A stretch of 64,000 bases of DNA from Terramyces sp. JEL0728 (lineage: Eukaryota > Chytridiomycota > Chytridiomycetes > Rhizophydiales > Terramycetaceae): contig JADIIU010000018.1 of NCBI GenBank assembly GCA_027603945.1, forward strand, positions 62,001 to 126,000, written 5' to 3'. The translations under genes and the position numbers were made by a program. A model generated the notes under the pieces. It made no database searches. It was not told the DNA's origin and saw only the letters and a program-made list of their open reading frames with translations. Below are positions 31,363 to 41,521 of this stretch, piece after piece (position 1 is the first letter of the stretch; each line of letters starts with the position of its first letter).

Positions 31363-31782
31363 ATGATTGCCGCTTCTATTCTTGCCGCCTTTGTATCTGC
31401 GCAAACTCTCCAATCTTGTGGAGGAGGAATCTACAAAGTCAAATCATCCAGCATCGTGCCATACCCTTTGGTTCATGGTAAAAATGTTACAATCCATGCA
31501 GCTGGAACAACTACAGGCGTCATCAACAACGGCGCAACCATTGATGTTTCCGTATACAAAGGAAAGATTAGAATCTACCATCAAACATTAGACTTGTGCG
31601 CACAGTCTGCTATGCAAAAACCACCAGTCAAATGTCCAATCCCAAAAGGCAATCAAACTTTAGATGTCACTCAATTAGTTCCTGCCATTATCCCTCCTGG
31701 AACTTACAATATGACAATTGTAAGCACTAATGTGGATAAATCACCAATCAACTGCTTGACTTCAAACATTAAAGTTGTTTAA
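31363..31782 (+). CDS. Secreted ML-domain (MD-2-related lipid-recognition) protein 2
   Basis: Tandem paralogue of the gene at 30305-30724, also 139 aa and intronless. The signal peptide (MIAASILAAFVSAQ) is followed by the same ML framework: SCGGGIYKV, VHGKNVTIHAAG, KGKIRIYHQTLDLCAQ, KCPIPKGNQTLDV and GTYNMTIVSTN with a final INCLT. All four core cysteines are kept. The repeated local duplication suggests a lipid-binding secreted function under selection, but ligand specificity cannot be read from the sequence. A TAAATAAAA motif at the stop supplies a polyadenylation signal. Confidence 0.88.
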   Translation: MIAASILAAFVSAQTLQSCGGGIYKVKSSSIVPYPLVHGKNVTIHAAGTTTGVINNGATIDVSVYKGKIRIYHQTLDLCAQSAMQKPPVKCPIPKGNQTLDVTQLVPAIIPPGTYNMTIVSTNVDKSPINCLTSNIKVV

Positions 31783-31954
31783 ATAAAAATCGCATTGACA
31801 GATTTACCACTGTTCATTGAGGACCAAGTATGCAGGGACCTTCGAGTTTGCCGCGTATCCTTCGCAGCTTTGCCGAAGCGAATGAACTAGTAGGATCCAA
31901 CAATCAGAAAGCCTACCAGGAACCAACACCGATTCATAAAAGAACACTTTTATT

Positions 31955-34209
31955 TTAAACAGTTAATCCACTAAATTGCTTTTTAAGAGCTAATAGCTCG
32001 TCAACAGCAGCTTGAATAGCACTAGCATCGGCTTTTTCTGTCTTTAGTTTACGCACAACTTCTCCTTGTTGAGTAATCTTTTCGTGAACTGCTTTCTGCT
32101 CGTCATTCATGTTGTCAGGAACAGCAGCAGCAGGTGCTGAAGACTTTTTCTTCCTTTTCTTTTCCTTGGTGTTGGCAGATGCATCGGCTGCACTCGCATT
32201 TTGCTTTCCAGAGTATTTTTCACGCAGTTGTTCAATTCTCGCATCTTCAATTTTTGTAAACAAGTATTCAGCCTTGTTGATGGTGTGCCCAGCAATGAGC
32301 TCATTGTTTTCCCAAATATCAGTGATCTTGCGATGGGAGAGGTTCAACTGTCTGAGGATACCGTCAGTAGTTGACGGCATGTAGGGGTAAATCAAAGAAG
32401 AAATCAAGTAGGACAAGTTAAGAGCAGTTGCCACAACAGTATCACAGCGTTTCTTGCTGTTTGTGAACAAGGTGTTATCAATCTTGTTGGATTGAAGGTA
32501 GGTATTCCCTTTGGTAGCAATGTCCATAACCAACTTCAAACCCTGTCTTAGTTTGACATTTTCCAAAGCACTAATATACTGTTGGAGCAATTCGTTGACT
32601 TCCTTGACCAACTCTTGTTCAGGTTCTTCAGGGGAATAGTCAGGGATTACATTCTTGTACTTGGAATTGACAAATTTGACAACACGGTTAATAAAGTTGC
32701 CCAGGTTGGCCAATAATTCATTATTGTTTGCAGCTTGGAATCCAGCCCAGGTGAATTGCGCATCACTGGATTCCGGACGAAGAGAGAGCAAGTAGTACCG
32801 CCAGACTTCAACCGGGATGCCGCTTTCCATTACATTGTTGCCAAATACACCGACACCTCTGCTCTTACTGAACTTTGTATTTTCGTACTGCAAGTATTCT
32901 GAGTTAAATTAAATTACCAGTGGTGGAAAGGTGGTGCAGCATGGTCCAGTTGTCTTTAGTTCCTAGCAAAGTTGAAGGGAACATTACTGTGTGGAACGGA
33001 ACGTTATCCTTACCCATGAATTGATATAGCTTTACATTTTCAGGATTCTTCCACCACTTTTCCCAATCCTTAGTGTAGTTGGCGGTAATAGACGGATAAC
33101 CAATTGGCGCATCAAACCAGACATAGAACACTTTGTGTTCGTAACCATCTTTTGGAATAGCAGTGCCCCATTTGAGATCTCTTGTGATACATCTTGGTCT
33201 TAGTCCTTCCTTTAACCAGCTTGAAGTAATGGTTTGACTGTTTGCCGACCAGCTACCATCAACCGAAGCTTTCTTGTACCATTTTTCAAGTGCTGGCTGT
33301 TGTTCTTTCAAATCCAAAAACATGTGCTTGGATTCTTTAGGAATTGGGGTAGCCCCGTCCAATTTGCAATGGGGTTTAATTAATTCAATAGCGTCAATCA
33401 GTTTACCACATGCATCGCACTGATCACCTCTAGCATCTTCGTAGCTACAGAAAGGACAAGTGCCTTCAACGTATCTATCAGCCAAGAACGATTGGTGCTT
33501 TTCACAGAACAGTTGGGTGACTTTGTCTTCAAAGATGTGACCATTCTTATCCAGTCTATATTAAAACAGTGTACTTTTTGTAAATATCCTGGGTAATTTC
33601 AGTTTGTTGGGGAGTGGCAGTTCTTCCGTAGATATCGAAATCAATTTGGAACCACGAATAAGTTTGAGCATGCAAAGTGTGGTATTTGTCACTCAATTGT
33701 TTAAATGTCAAGCCTTCTTCAATGGCTTTGGTTTCGGTAGTAGTTCCGTATTCATCAGACCCGCAAATATACAGCGCATTGTATCCTCTAATTCTACAGT
33801 ATCTAGCATAGACATCGGCAGACAACACACATCCGATAATATTTCCAAGGTGCGGAATATTGTTCACTGAAGGTAAAGCAGAAGTAATCAAAATATTTCT
33901 CTTGTCCTTTTCAGGCAATACAATTCTTTCGTGGTGATCTAATTTAATTGTGACGGAGGACTTTAGCTGCTTTATCACTGGCTCAGCTTCCAAGGTTTTC
34001 TTGAAATTCTGAATATTTGGATAGCCGTCAGTATTCAAATCCTTCAAGGAAACATAAATGAGATACTTTGCAGGTCCAGTTAACTTTGAAATCGATTTTT
34101 CCAAAACATCCAAATCCAAGCCATTAAAATCCATTTCAATGAATTGGATTTCAAAGTCATTCGTTGTGAGCTTTCTACCATCAAAATAAGTTTTACTTGG
34201 CAAGGGCAT
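31955..34209 (-). CDS. MES1: Cytosolic methionyl-tRNA synthetase
   Basis: Charges tRNA-Met in the cytosol. The model is complement(31955..32898, 32918..33555, 33575..34209), 738 aa, with two 19-nt introns. A short N-terminal GST-like region precedes the class I catalytic domain with the HIGH-equivalent HLGN at residues 120-123, the zinc knuckle [28 protein letters not shown], and the KMSKS-equivalent KFSKSRG near 433, just after the second intron. The anticodon-binding domain is followed by a Lys-rich linker and a C-terminal WHEP domain ([16 protein letters not shown]). The ATG at 34209 is used; an upstream ATG at 34264 could not be joined in frame by any GT-AG splice. Confidence 0.93.
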
Positions 34210-34398
34210 GTGCACCCAAGTCGCTCTTTACTCCATATACTTGTTGCAGAACTTTGTTTTTCATTTTGCAAGATTAGGAAAGAACTGAGAGGCGGCAATA
34301 AATATGCACCCTGACTCGATCGACAAATTTGATATTTGGTGGTCCATTGCAATATGATTCGACCATTAAATATCCACCAAAAAGAGTTTCCCTTTTTC

Positions 34399-34848
34399 AT
34401 GTTTAAATTTCTGATCTGCTTCATTTCAGCATTTGCCCAAATTATTCTCACAAACAACGACTACAAGGAGCTGTATACCGGCGAATGGAGAATACAAGTA
34501 TATCGTACAGACCCACTTTCAATTAATTTCACGACAAATTACGCTCTGATTCACACAAACGAAACAGAGCTGCTGTCCCTGCTGGAAGTTAAAACAATAC
34601 CATCCTTGAAATACTTGAATAATGGAAAAGTATATACGTTTGAAAAGGATTTAAATGACGAGCATTTGGTGCAACAGTTTCTGGAAAAGCCGGTTGAAAA
34701 ATACTACAACTACCTTCCACTAACTTGGTCTTACTATACGAAATGGCAGTTGGATTTGTTCTTTTTCTGGTGGGATCTGCAAGACTATCTGTTGCAGGCA
34801 TTTAAAGAATATACTGGCTTTGGTCCAACATACCACTCTGAATTATAA
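34399..34848 (+). CDS. Thioredoxin-like ER protein without CxxC
   Basis: A 149-aa intronless protein with a signal peptide (MFKFLICFISAFAQ) and a thioredoxin-fold pattern: a beta-strand ending WRIQVY, then NYALIHTNETELLSLLEV and the cis-proline loop TIPSLKYLNNGKVYTF. The usual CxxC redox motif is absent, so a redox role is unlikely; a chaperone or cargo-binding role as in redox-inactive PDI/TMX relatives is possible. Two aromatic-rich stretches (LTWSYYTKWQLDLFFFWW) near the end may be a short membrane-associated segment. Exact orthology is unknown. Confidence 0.65.
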   Translation: MFKFLICFISAFAQIILTNNDYKELYTGEWRIQVYRTDPLSINFTTNYALIHTNETELLSLLEVKTIPSLKYLNNGKVYTFEKDLNDEHLVQQFLEKPVEKYYNYLPLTWSYYTKWQLDLFFFWWDLQDYLLQAFKEYTGFGPTYHSEL

Positions 34849-35753
34849 TAAATCAAGAAAGGGAATTTATCATTGTACCAATACCATATTTGTGAGCACT
34901 TTAGGAGCTATAAATTTATGCCAATGTGCATACTTAAGGTTGAAACTGCCGATAAAAGTAGCAATAATTCCAAATGCTTTCCATTGGTTTCCATAAGATT
35001 ACAACACAAGAGAATCAATGATGGAACATTATAACCAATGGAAAAGCATATGGAATTATCGCCGATACTATTTTCTGGAGACGCTCGTGTATCCAATGCA
35101 ACTCCAGATCAAATCAAAGCGATAATACCAAACGATAGAATCTTAAATGTCTCACTTGACTGATATTTTTGTACTCGAGAATCTCAAGGGCTTGTCAAGT
35201 TATTAATTTGGACTTTTTAAGATCAGTTGGATTAAGCCGCATTTAGATGAGCAAAGGCAAATGTTTCTGCCAGCAACTTGACGACTTTGTTACTTTGCAA
35301 AGACGGCTGGATTTCTTTGCTTGTTCCATGATCAAGAACCGTCTGTGCTGTAAACTCTTTGGTAACATTGCCTATTTGGTACTCGAGGAATAACCGACTA
35401 AAATTGATCAAAGGATCCAGTTAGCATCTGCTATTTCCAAGGCTTAAATTTAGTACTATTGTCCGAGTTTCGTTCATCAAAGAATCGGGGCAAGATCTTT
35501 TGTCTTTAACACAAAGCCGAAAGCAGTATCGAAACCTGATTTAGTTGCTATTTCAAAGGATTCATAAAGAATTGATTACAGCAATTGAATAACAGTGGCT
35601 TTAATCATCTTTTGGTTGATGTCATAGCCTTCGACCATCTTTTTCATTGGCGAAGCTTCGGAAAAATCTGCCCCCGTAACGCCTTTCGTTCGGTTGCAAC
35701 GTAAAGAGCAAAAAACAGGTATAAATGGCCAGCCATCCCCACTTTCGAAATAA
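34849..35753. pseudogene. Gene-poor stretch with decayed coding remnants
   Basis: About 900 bp without an intact gene. On the minus strand (roughly 35740 to 35232) protein-like text runs in pieces: MKKMVEGYDINQKMI, stop, SILYESFEIATKSGFDTAF, stops, then LFLEYQIGNVTKEFTAQTV in another frame, ending LLAETFAFAHLNAA and TAA at 35232-35234. A single-base shift around 35400 and at least two in-frame stops separate them and no 20-nt intron fits. On the plus strand 34918-35164 another coding-like stretch (ILFSGDARVSNATPDQIKA) is broken by one TAA. I do not recognise the family. A degraded gene is the simplest reading; unusual introns are an alternative. Confidence 0.4.
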
Positions 35754-36353
35754 ATGGAATACAAAATAGCAGGAAAGTACACAGTCCAAGAACAAACTCC
35801 TCCTCCAGAATATAAACCTCAGCCTCTGCCAACTGGTTCAACTCAAACTGCAGAATTCCTAGGGTTTCTAATGTACAAAATCTGGCATTCAAAAGGCGGC
35901 CAAGAACAGCAAATTTCTCTAGATCAAAACAACAACGTCTGCCTACCAGGAACCGAATCTTGGTTTGCAGATTTTGTATTGAAAACAAGGAGAATTTTAA
36001 AGATATCAAGAATACCATTTCCAGTCATTTTCACTGCTTTCCTATACATTGCGCAATTACGTAGAGTTATTCCACAGCATATCGGCTCTGGATCTGAAGT
36101 CCGGCTATTGATTGCCTCGATGATGATATCCCATAAACAAAACACAGATCATACATACAAGAACTCTGCTTGGGCTAATATGACTGGCATCCCGCCTCAA
36201 GCCATCAATTTGATTGAAATTGATTTTTTGAAAGGCTTGAATTGGCGCACTCATGTTCCTTCTGCCAAGTACAAGCAGTGGATTGTAATCATTGATAAAC
36301 TGCACAAAGAATATACCAACTGGCGTACTAATGGCGAAATTATTAATTTATAA
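35754..36353 (+). CDS. PHO80/PCL-like cyclin
   Basis: A 199-aa intronless cyclin. The cyclin fold is supported by IPFPVIFTAFLYIAQLRR, LLIASMMISHKQNTDHTYKN and the very typical WANMTGIPPQAINLIEIDFLKGLNW, where a Lys/Asp-containing cyclin box helix contacts the kinase. Its size and motifs fit the Pho80/Pcl/Clg1 group rather than B-type cyclins. These partners activate Pho85-like kinases in nutrient and cell-cycle control. The kinase partner is not in this window. AATAAA overlaps the stop codon. Confidence 0.82.
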   Translation: MEYKIAGKYTVQEQTPPPEYKPQPLPTGSTQTAEFLGFLMYKIWHSKGGQEQQISLDQNNNVCLPGTESWFADFVLKTRRILKISRIPFPVIFTAFLYIAQLRRVIPQHIGSGSEVRLLIASMMISHKQNTDHTYKNSAWANMTGIPPQAINLIEIDFLKGLNWRTHVPSAKYKQWIVIIDKLHKEYTNWRTNGEIINL

Positions 36354-36371
36354 TAAATTGTATATATACCT

Positions 36372-37166
36372 TTATTTGGCTTTTGTTACAATTGCTCCAA
36401 TTAAGCTAGCAGTTTTTGGATCTGTGATTGGCAGGATGTCAAGACCATTAATTGGCTGGATATTTGCAACTGATTCTTGTTCCAGGAATTGCACCAGCAC
36501 TTTCCCTTCATCCCTAATATACCTTTGTAAATTCGCAATCTGTGTTTTGTCAAACTTGGTTTGTTGGCTGAATATCAGCAAATGCCGGGAATGAAATTCA
36601 TTCGCGTGTGTGCATTTGAAATTGCCCAGACCCGCTTTGGTTCTTAGCCATTCAATCGCAAAACATAAATCATTATCACTAGTAACTGTGCGAATATTCT
36701 TTGCAAAATTAAGTAAATACACTGACGATGTAATTGATTGGGGTTCGTAATTGATAATCACATCACCGAATGGGATATATTCGCTTATGTATGCTTCGAA
36801 ATCAGTATTGAAGCCGTAATCGCATTCCAAAGATAGTTTGTTTTGCAGATACAAATCCGTTTTACTCGTACCTGATGTTACAAATGTTTTCAGCGATTGG
36901 CAAGTAGCCCGCATTGAATAAAGAATCGCTAATGGCTTGACTTGAGGAAAATCCGAATGCGGGATGGCAACTATAGTCTTTTCTGGAACTGCGAATACGA
37001 AATACCCCGATATGCACAGCATCGCAACCATCAGAAATTTGATGTATGGAAAACAGCTCTTGATTTTCTTGCGGAATATAAAGTAAGTGATGAAGCTGCC
37101 TATAAACAATTTGCTGGCTGGTTTCATTGAAAAAAGTTGAAATTGATGACGTTGCGTTGATGGCAT
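36372..37166 (-). CDS. Uncharacterised single-pass membrane protein
   Basis: An intronless open frame of up to 264 aa (ATG at 37166, or 251 aa from the ATG at 37127). After a short basic N-terminus it has one hydrophobic segment (FLMVAMLCISGYFVFAV) and a soluble remainder of about 200 aa with scattered cysteines, motifs such as DLCFAIEWLRTKAGL and HLLIFSQQTKFDKTQI, but nothing I can assign to a family. A type II single-pass topology would place the large domain on the luminal side. It is convergent with the cyclin gene, 18 bp apart. Confidence 0.55.
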   Translation of the reverse strand: MPSTQRHQFQLFSMKPASKLFIGSFITYFIFRKKIKSCFPYIKFLMVAMLCISGYFVFAVPEKTIVAIPHSDFPQVKPLAILYSMRATCQSLKTFVTSGTSKTDLYLQNKLSLECDYGFNTDFEAYISEYIPFGDVIINYEPQSITSSVYLLNFAKNIRTVTSDNDLCFAIEWLRTKAGLGNFKCTHANEFHSRHLLIFSQQTKFDKTQIANLQRYIRDEGKVLVQFLEQESVANIQPINGLDILPITDPKTASLIGAIVTKAK

Positions 37167-37381
37167 GAAGCTATTGTACCATAGAAATATATTTAACAAG
37201 TCCCATTAGTATAGTTCCAAGTTGAGTAGAGCATGGATTCAATCAACTTTGAATACACCGATTTAATTTGGTTCAAAGTGCAAACTCGGCATATAGTTTC
37301 AACTGATAGTGTGCTTGCCTTTCACTCTTGATTTCCTCAGCAGTTTTCGGAGTTGGCAATCTCGCAAAATTAGAAGCAAAA

Positions 37382-38814
37382 ATGATACTTAGACGTTCAG
37401 TACATACTACTAACCCAGCTCATACTACTAATACTAATAACAATAACCGCAATGGTAATAATCTTCAACGTATATTTCCCAGCAACTGTGACAGAAAATC
37501 TAAAATACGTAATATCGCTTTCAAGTATTATTCTCTCTGGAATTATCGGGGCAAAGTGTGCAATATATTTAAAGATTGATCAGATGCTAGGGATGCTAGT
37601 ATCTGGAATAATAGTGCGAAATATCTTGCCCACTGTTATTATTGATCTTCCACATACTTGGACAGCAGTAATCTGGACAATCGCTTTAGCATCAGTTGTT
37701 TCAAGGGCTGGTACGTTAAAATAACATAGGATTATCACTGCAACAGAGTGTGGTGTTTCATAACTGGATGGAGTCACTTTTATTAGGAACCTTGCCTATA
37801 TTGACTGAAGCGTCATTGCTGGCTTATGTGACCAAAGCCGCTTTTAATTTACCTACCTCTTGGGCATTTACTCTTGCTTTTGGAGTAGCAACAATCAGTC
37901 CTGGTGTTGTTGTTCCCCTGCTATTAAAACTAATGGATAATGGATGGCAAAAGAGTAGATTGCCGCCAATGATGTTGGCAGGAGTAGGTATGGATGTATT
38001 ACTAGGGACATGTGGGTTTGGAATATCGCTAGCATCGTGTTTTGGACATAGTCATGAAATTGAACACGAAAGCTGGATCATTAGAGGAATTGAAGAAATT
38101 GGGATGGGGTTCTTGCTAGGAATTACACTTGGATTAACTGCGTTTGCTTACAGTCGGCTAAGGATCCCAGAAGGCATTTCAACACCAATTGTTTTTGTTT
38201 GCAGCTGTCTGACAATGTTTTGGTGTAAAACTCACGGATTCACTGGTGCAGCGTCTTGTTCAACATTCTTAACTTGGAGTGCGATCGGTAATAGTTGGCT
38301 CAAGAAAGACATTGAAGCTGCCGATGACAAGTACGTTTAAAGTAACTAGATTGAAACATATTTGGAAAATGTTCAAGTATGGGCTATTTCCTGTCATTGG
38401 AGCAACGATATCATTTGACAAAATCTCACTTGCACTACTGTTTAGGGCACTACTGATTGTTCTATTTTCAGTTGTTGTGAAAATGAGTGCTGCGTACCTG
38501 ACAGCACAACTAGCTGATTTGTCAGAAGAAGAAGCATTCTTTATAGCTGGTATCTGGACAGGCAAAGCTAGCATACAGGTAAATAAAGGTAATGCTAGGC
38601 GACATTGTGCGGGGTTGCGTTGGAAAAGGTACATGAACATCATCTGGAAGGAAAACCGGAAGAGAAATACGCACAAATAGTATTTTTATGTCTAGTTTGT
38701 GCAATCATTATCGGGGTTCCATTCGCATCGATTTGGGTTGGACTGTTTGGCAAAGTGCAGATTGGCCCAGATCTTGTAGATACAATTCAAGAGGTTAATA
38801 AAGAAGAAGGCTAG
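37382..38814 (+). CDS. NHA-type (SLC9B-like) cation/proton antiporter
   Basis: A multi-spanning membrane antiporter. The model is 37382..37399, 37419..37710, 37730..38330, 38350..38578, 38599..38814, 451 aa, four introns of 19-20 nt. Splicing the first intron creates an uninterrupted first span (LILLILITITAMVIIFNVY). The CPA2 core follows: DQMLGMLVSGIIVRNILP, TEASLLAYV, then FGVATISPGVVVPLLLKL and MMLAGVGMDVLLGTCGFGI, matching the 'SPG...P' and 'D' region of NHA2. It likely exchanges Na+ or Li+ for H+ across an internal or plasma membrane. Late spans (IVFVCSCLTMFWC, IVFLCLVCAIIIGVPF) are complete. Confidence 0.87.
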
Positions 38815-38865
38815 TTCAGGCTGGACGTATACCGCACTCAAACATGGAAAATAGAGATAATATAT

Positions 38866-39348
38866 TCAACCTAGGATACCATTCAATTCCTTTTTCATTT
38901 CAGCTATTTCTTCTTCCGATCTCCACAACTCCTTTGGAATATTGAATTTAGTTCTAATTTCATGATAATCCTTGCACTGCTTAATATGCCAAGCGACAGT
39001 TCTGCATCCAATATCCAACAGCCCAGGTATATCCAAGTAATTAGCTGCAAGAATAACATCCGCCATGATATTGAAATCCAACTTCATCAATTCCTTGTCT
39101 TCTTCAATCATATCATCTACCGCTTTTTCCACTGGCTTTTCAGGTGCTGGTGGATCGTCTTTATGGATATTCAAGTATTTAACTACAAAGTCGAGGATGC
39201 TGCTGGATACATTTGGGAGTGGAATTGCCGAATCGAAAACGTCCAAATCGGTCACCATGTTTTTGATTAGATTCGATTGGAATATCAGATCTTTTTCTAG
39301 AATGTATTCCTTTTCATCGGAAGTCGTTAGTTTCACTGTTGTGCTCAT
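38866..39348 (-). CDS. SKP1-family protein A
   Basis: A 160-aa SKP1 paralogue, intronless. SKP1 bridges cullin-1 and F-box proteins in SCF ubiquitin ligases. It shows the BTB/POZ part (VKLTTSDEKEYILEKDLIFQ, IPLPNVSSSILDFVVKYL) and the SKP1 C-terminal helices (MADVILAANYLDIPGLLDIG), but the final F-box binding helices read ELWRSEEEIAEMKKELNGIL rather than the canonical [10 protein letters not shown]. The same altered tail occurs in paralogue C, so A and C are sisters. The upstream ATG at 39372 adds 8 residues and is considered less likely. Confidence 0.88.
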   Translation of the reverse strand: MSTTVKLTTSDEKEYILEKDLIFQSNLIKNMVTDLDVFDSAIPLPNVSSSILDFVVKYLNIHKDDPPAPEKPVEKAVDDMIEEDKELMKLDFNIMADVILAANYLDIPGLLDIGCRTVAWHIKQCKDYHEIRTKFNIPKELWRSEEEIAEMKKELNGILG

Positions 39349-39436
39349 TGGCAAGTTTTTTGGTTTTTGCACAGCACTTTATAGCCTGAATGAGTCAGCA
39401 AGATAAACTGAAATCAGGACAAGATGAAATTAAAAT

Positions 39437-39987
39437 TTACATTTTATTAAGCTGCTGATCCATTAGCCCATTTAATTTCCTACAGTTAACAACAACTACC
39501 TCATCAATAAGCTTTCTTTGTTCTGGTGTATACCATCGTTCCTGCGGTACATTGAATTCCTCAATGACTTGATCAATCGATTTGCCTTTAATCAACAATG
39601 CGACCGTCTTGCATCCAAGATCTAGTAATCCAGGAATATCCAAGTAGTTAGCAGCAGTAATTATATCAAATAAGGTTTGGTTGTCTACTTTGAGCAACTG
39701 GGAATCCTCCTCGCTTATATCGTCAAGAGTCTTGTACAATGGTGGTTCTTCCGGTACTGGATCATCTTTGTGCATTTGGGCATACTTGATTACTGGATTA
39801 GAATAGCCGTACCGATTTCAAGGATCTTCGAAGATACGTTTGGAAGTGGAATCACTGCATCGCTGATATCCAAATCCATCAACATGTTCTTGATCAAATT
39901 CGATTGAGTCACTACATCCTTTTGCAGTATGTATTCCACATCATCGCTGGTCTTTAATTTGACTTGAGTTTGTGGGTCGAAAGCCAT
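39437..39987 (-). CDS. SKP1-family protein B
   Basis: A 176-aa SKP1 paralogue, complement(39437..39792, 39813..39987) with one 20-nt intron (gtacggctattctaatccag) between the POZ strands (IPLPNVSSKILEI) and the following YAQMHKDDP loop. The AANYLDIPGLLDLGCKTVA helix is conserved, while the C-terminus (VPQERWYTPEQRKLIDEV) has lost the canonical WCED ending. Probably still dimerises with a cullin, but F-box specificity may differ from the canonical copy E. Confidence 0.86.
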
Positions 39988-40172
39988 TTGAGAAAAAAGA
40001 CAAGAAATTAAATCAGATTTGGAATGTGTGCTTCAAAACATTGAAGATTTGAGAATGCGCATCAGACATGATTCCCATTCGGAGAGTGTACTGAATGGCA
40101 TGAAAGTAATCCAATTGCTCTCAAAAGCCATCAAACCCGATTCTTAAACCAAGGTAAAAGTCACAATATTTA

Positions 40173-40655
40173 TTATCCAAGGATGCCATTTAATTCTTTC
40201 TTCATTTCTGCAATTTCCTCTTCAGATCTCCACAACTCTTTGGGAATATTAAATTCCTGTCTGATTTGATGATAGTCCTTTCCTTTGATTTTCATTGCAA
40301 CGGTTCTGCAGCCAATATCCAATAATCCAGGAACATCCAAGTAATTTGAAGCGAGGATTAAATCAAACATGACTGGATACTCTAGTTTCATTAATTCCTT
40401 GTCTTCGTCAATCATATCGTCAACAGCCCTTTCAATTGGTTTTTCCGGGACTACTTCTCCTCTGTGGATTTCCATATACTTTAGCACCAAATCAAGAATA
40501 TCTGAGCGGACGTTTGGCAGTGGAATAGTAGCATCAGCAACATCCAAATCCGTCACCATATTCTTGATTAGGTTTGATTGGAAAATCAAGTCTCTTTCAA
40601 TAGAGTACTCCTTGTCATCCGATGTTTTGATTTTGATGGGTGCACCTGGATTCAT
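40173..40655 (-). CDS. SKP1-family protein C
   Basis: A 160-aa intronless SKP1 paralogue closest to A. It has the POZ segment (IKIKTSDDKEYSIERDLI, ATIPLPNVRSDILDLVLKY), the PVMFDLILASNYLDVPGLLD helix, and an ending identical to A over the last two dozen residues, including WRSEEEIAEMKKELNGIL. This concentrated identity indicates a recent duplication or gene conversion between A and C. Function as above is inferred from SKP1 homology only. Confidence 0.88.
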   Translation of the reverse strand: MNPGAPIKIKTSDDKEYSIERDLIFQSNLIKNMVTDLDVADATIPLPNVRSDILDLVLKYMEIHRGEVVPEKPIERAVDDMIDEDKELMKLEYPVMFDLILASNYLDVPGLLDIGCRTVAMKIKGKDYHQIRQEFNIPKELWRSEEEIAEMKKELNGILG

Positions 40656-40877
40656 TTAGGCAAAGAATCTGGCCGCCACTTTTCGATCCTAGCTTGATGT
40701 CAACCTTAATGCAGCAGGACCAGTCCTTTTGCCGGCCAAAACTAATTGTTTCACCGATTTCTTGCACATATTCTGCATTGGGTTGTTTATTGATTGCAAT
40801 CCTTCGCGGTTGGCATATGAAACAAACCTGGGACAAAAGTCTCGTTCGGCAAAACAATAATTTACCCAATAGAAGCA

Positions 40878-41287
40878 ATGGTGAGCATCATCTGCAGCGA
40901 CGATAAACCAATTCAAATACCACCAAAGATGGCAAAGCTGTCAAAATTCGTTCAGCGTAACGAATCGCTTTCAGAAATCACAGTCCCTGAATTATCCTCA
41001 TCAGCTCTACTCAAAGGCAAGTAAAACTAACAATAGTCCTCGAATGGGTTGATTTCCACTCTGAGCATACAGAGCATGACCAAGAAGAAATTGACTGGGA
41101 CAAGAAATTCCTCAAAGTTGATACTCTAGTATTATTTGAAATTATTGAAGCTGCAAATTCATTGGAAATTGAAGAGTTGACTCTTTTGTGTGCAAAGAAC
41201 ATGGAAGATTTCCTTGGAGAACATGAACACGATTTGGATGCCGTATGCAAGGAATTTGAAATTCCTGTAGATTTGCAGGGCATGTAA
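40878..41287 (+). CDS. Divergent short SKP1-like protein D with GC-AG intron
   Basis: A 129-aa diverged SKP1 relative on the opposite strand to its neighbours. The model is 40878..41016, 41037..41287. The 20-nt intron gcaagtaaaactaacaatag begins GC, not GT; only this cut joins SSSALLK to VLEWVDFHSEH in frame. POZ-like IICSDDKPIQIPPKMAKLSK and the helical WDKKFLKVDTLVLFEIIEAA are recognisable, but the loop between them is short and the C-terminal F-box helices are missing. It may not act as a standard SCF subunit. Confidence 0.72.
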
Positions 41288-41521
41288 TAAAGGCAATTAG
41301 AGGTCGTTGAATGATATTTATGATTTTTGTACAGCCAGATATTTTTGTGTTGTGATTCACTCCAGTCATAGCTGCAACGAATGGTCGAGTGCAGTGCGAG
41401 TACTATTCTTGTAACTCTATCTCGCTATGCCGAGGTGTTGGTCGGGATATTTTATCCCTGGCACAATATTTAGGAACTTAACGACACTCGATATTCGGTT
41501 AAACAGCAATTAAGAATTTAT

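Noticed and set aside
34210..34264. Upstream ATG at 34264 as the MetRS start
   Set aside because: No GT-AG intron of plausible length joins it in frame to the body of the protein; [11 protein letters not shown] at 34209 is a sufficient start.
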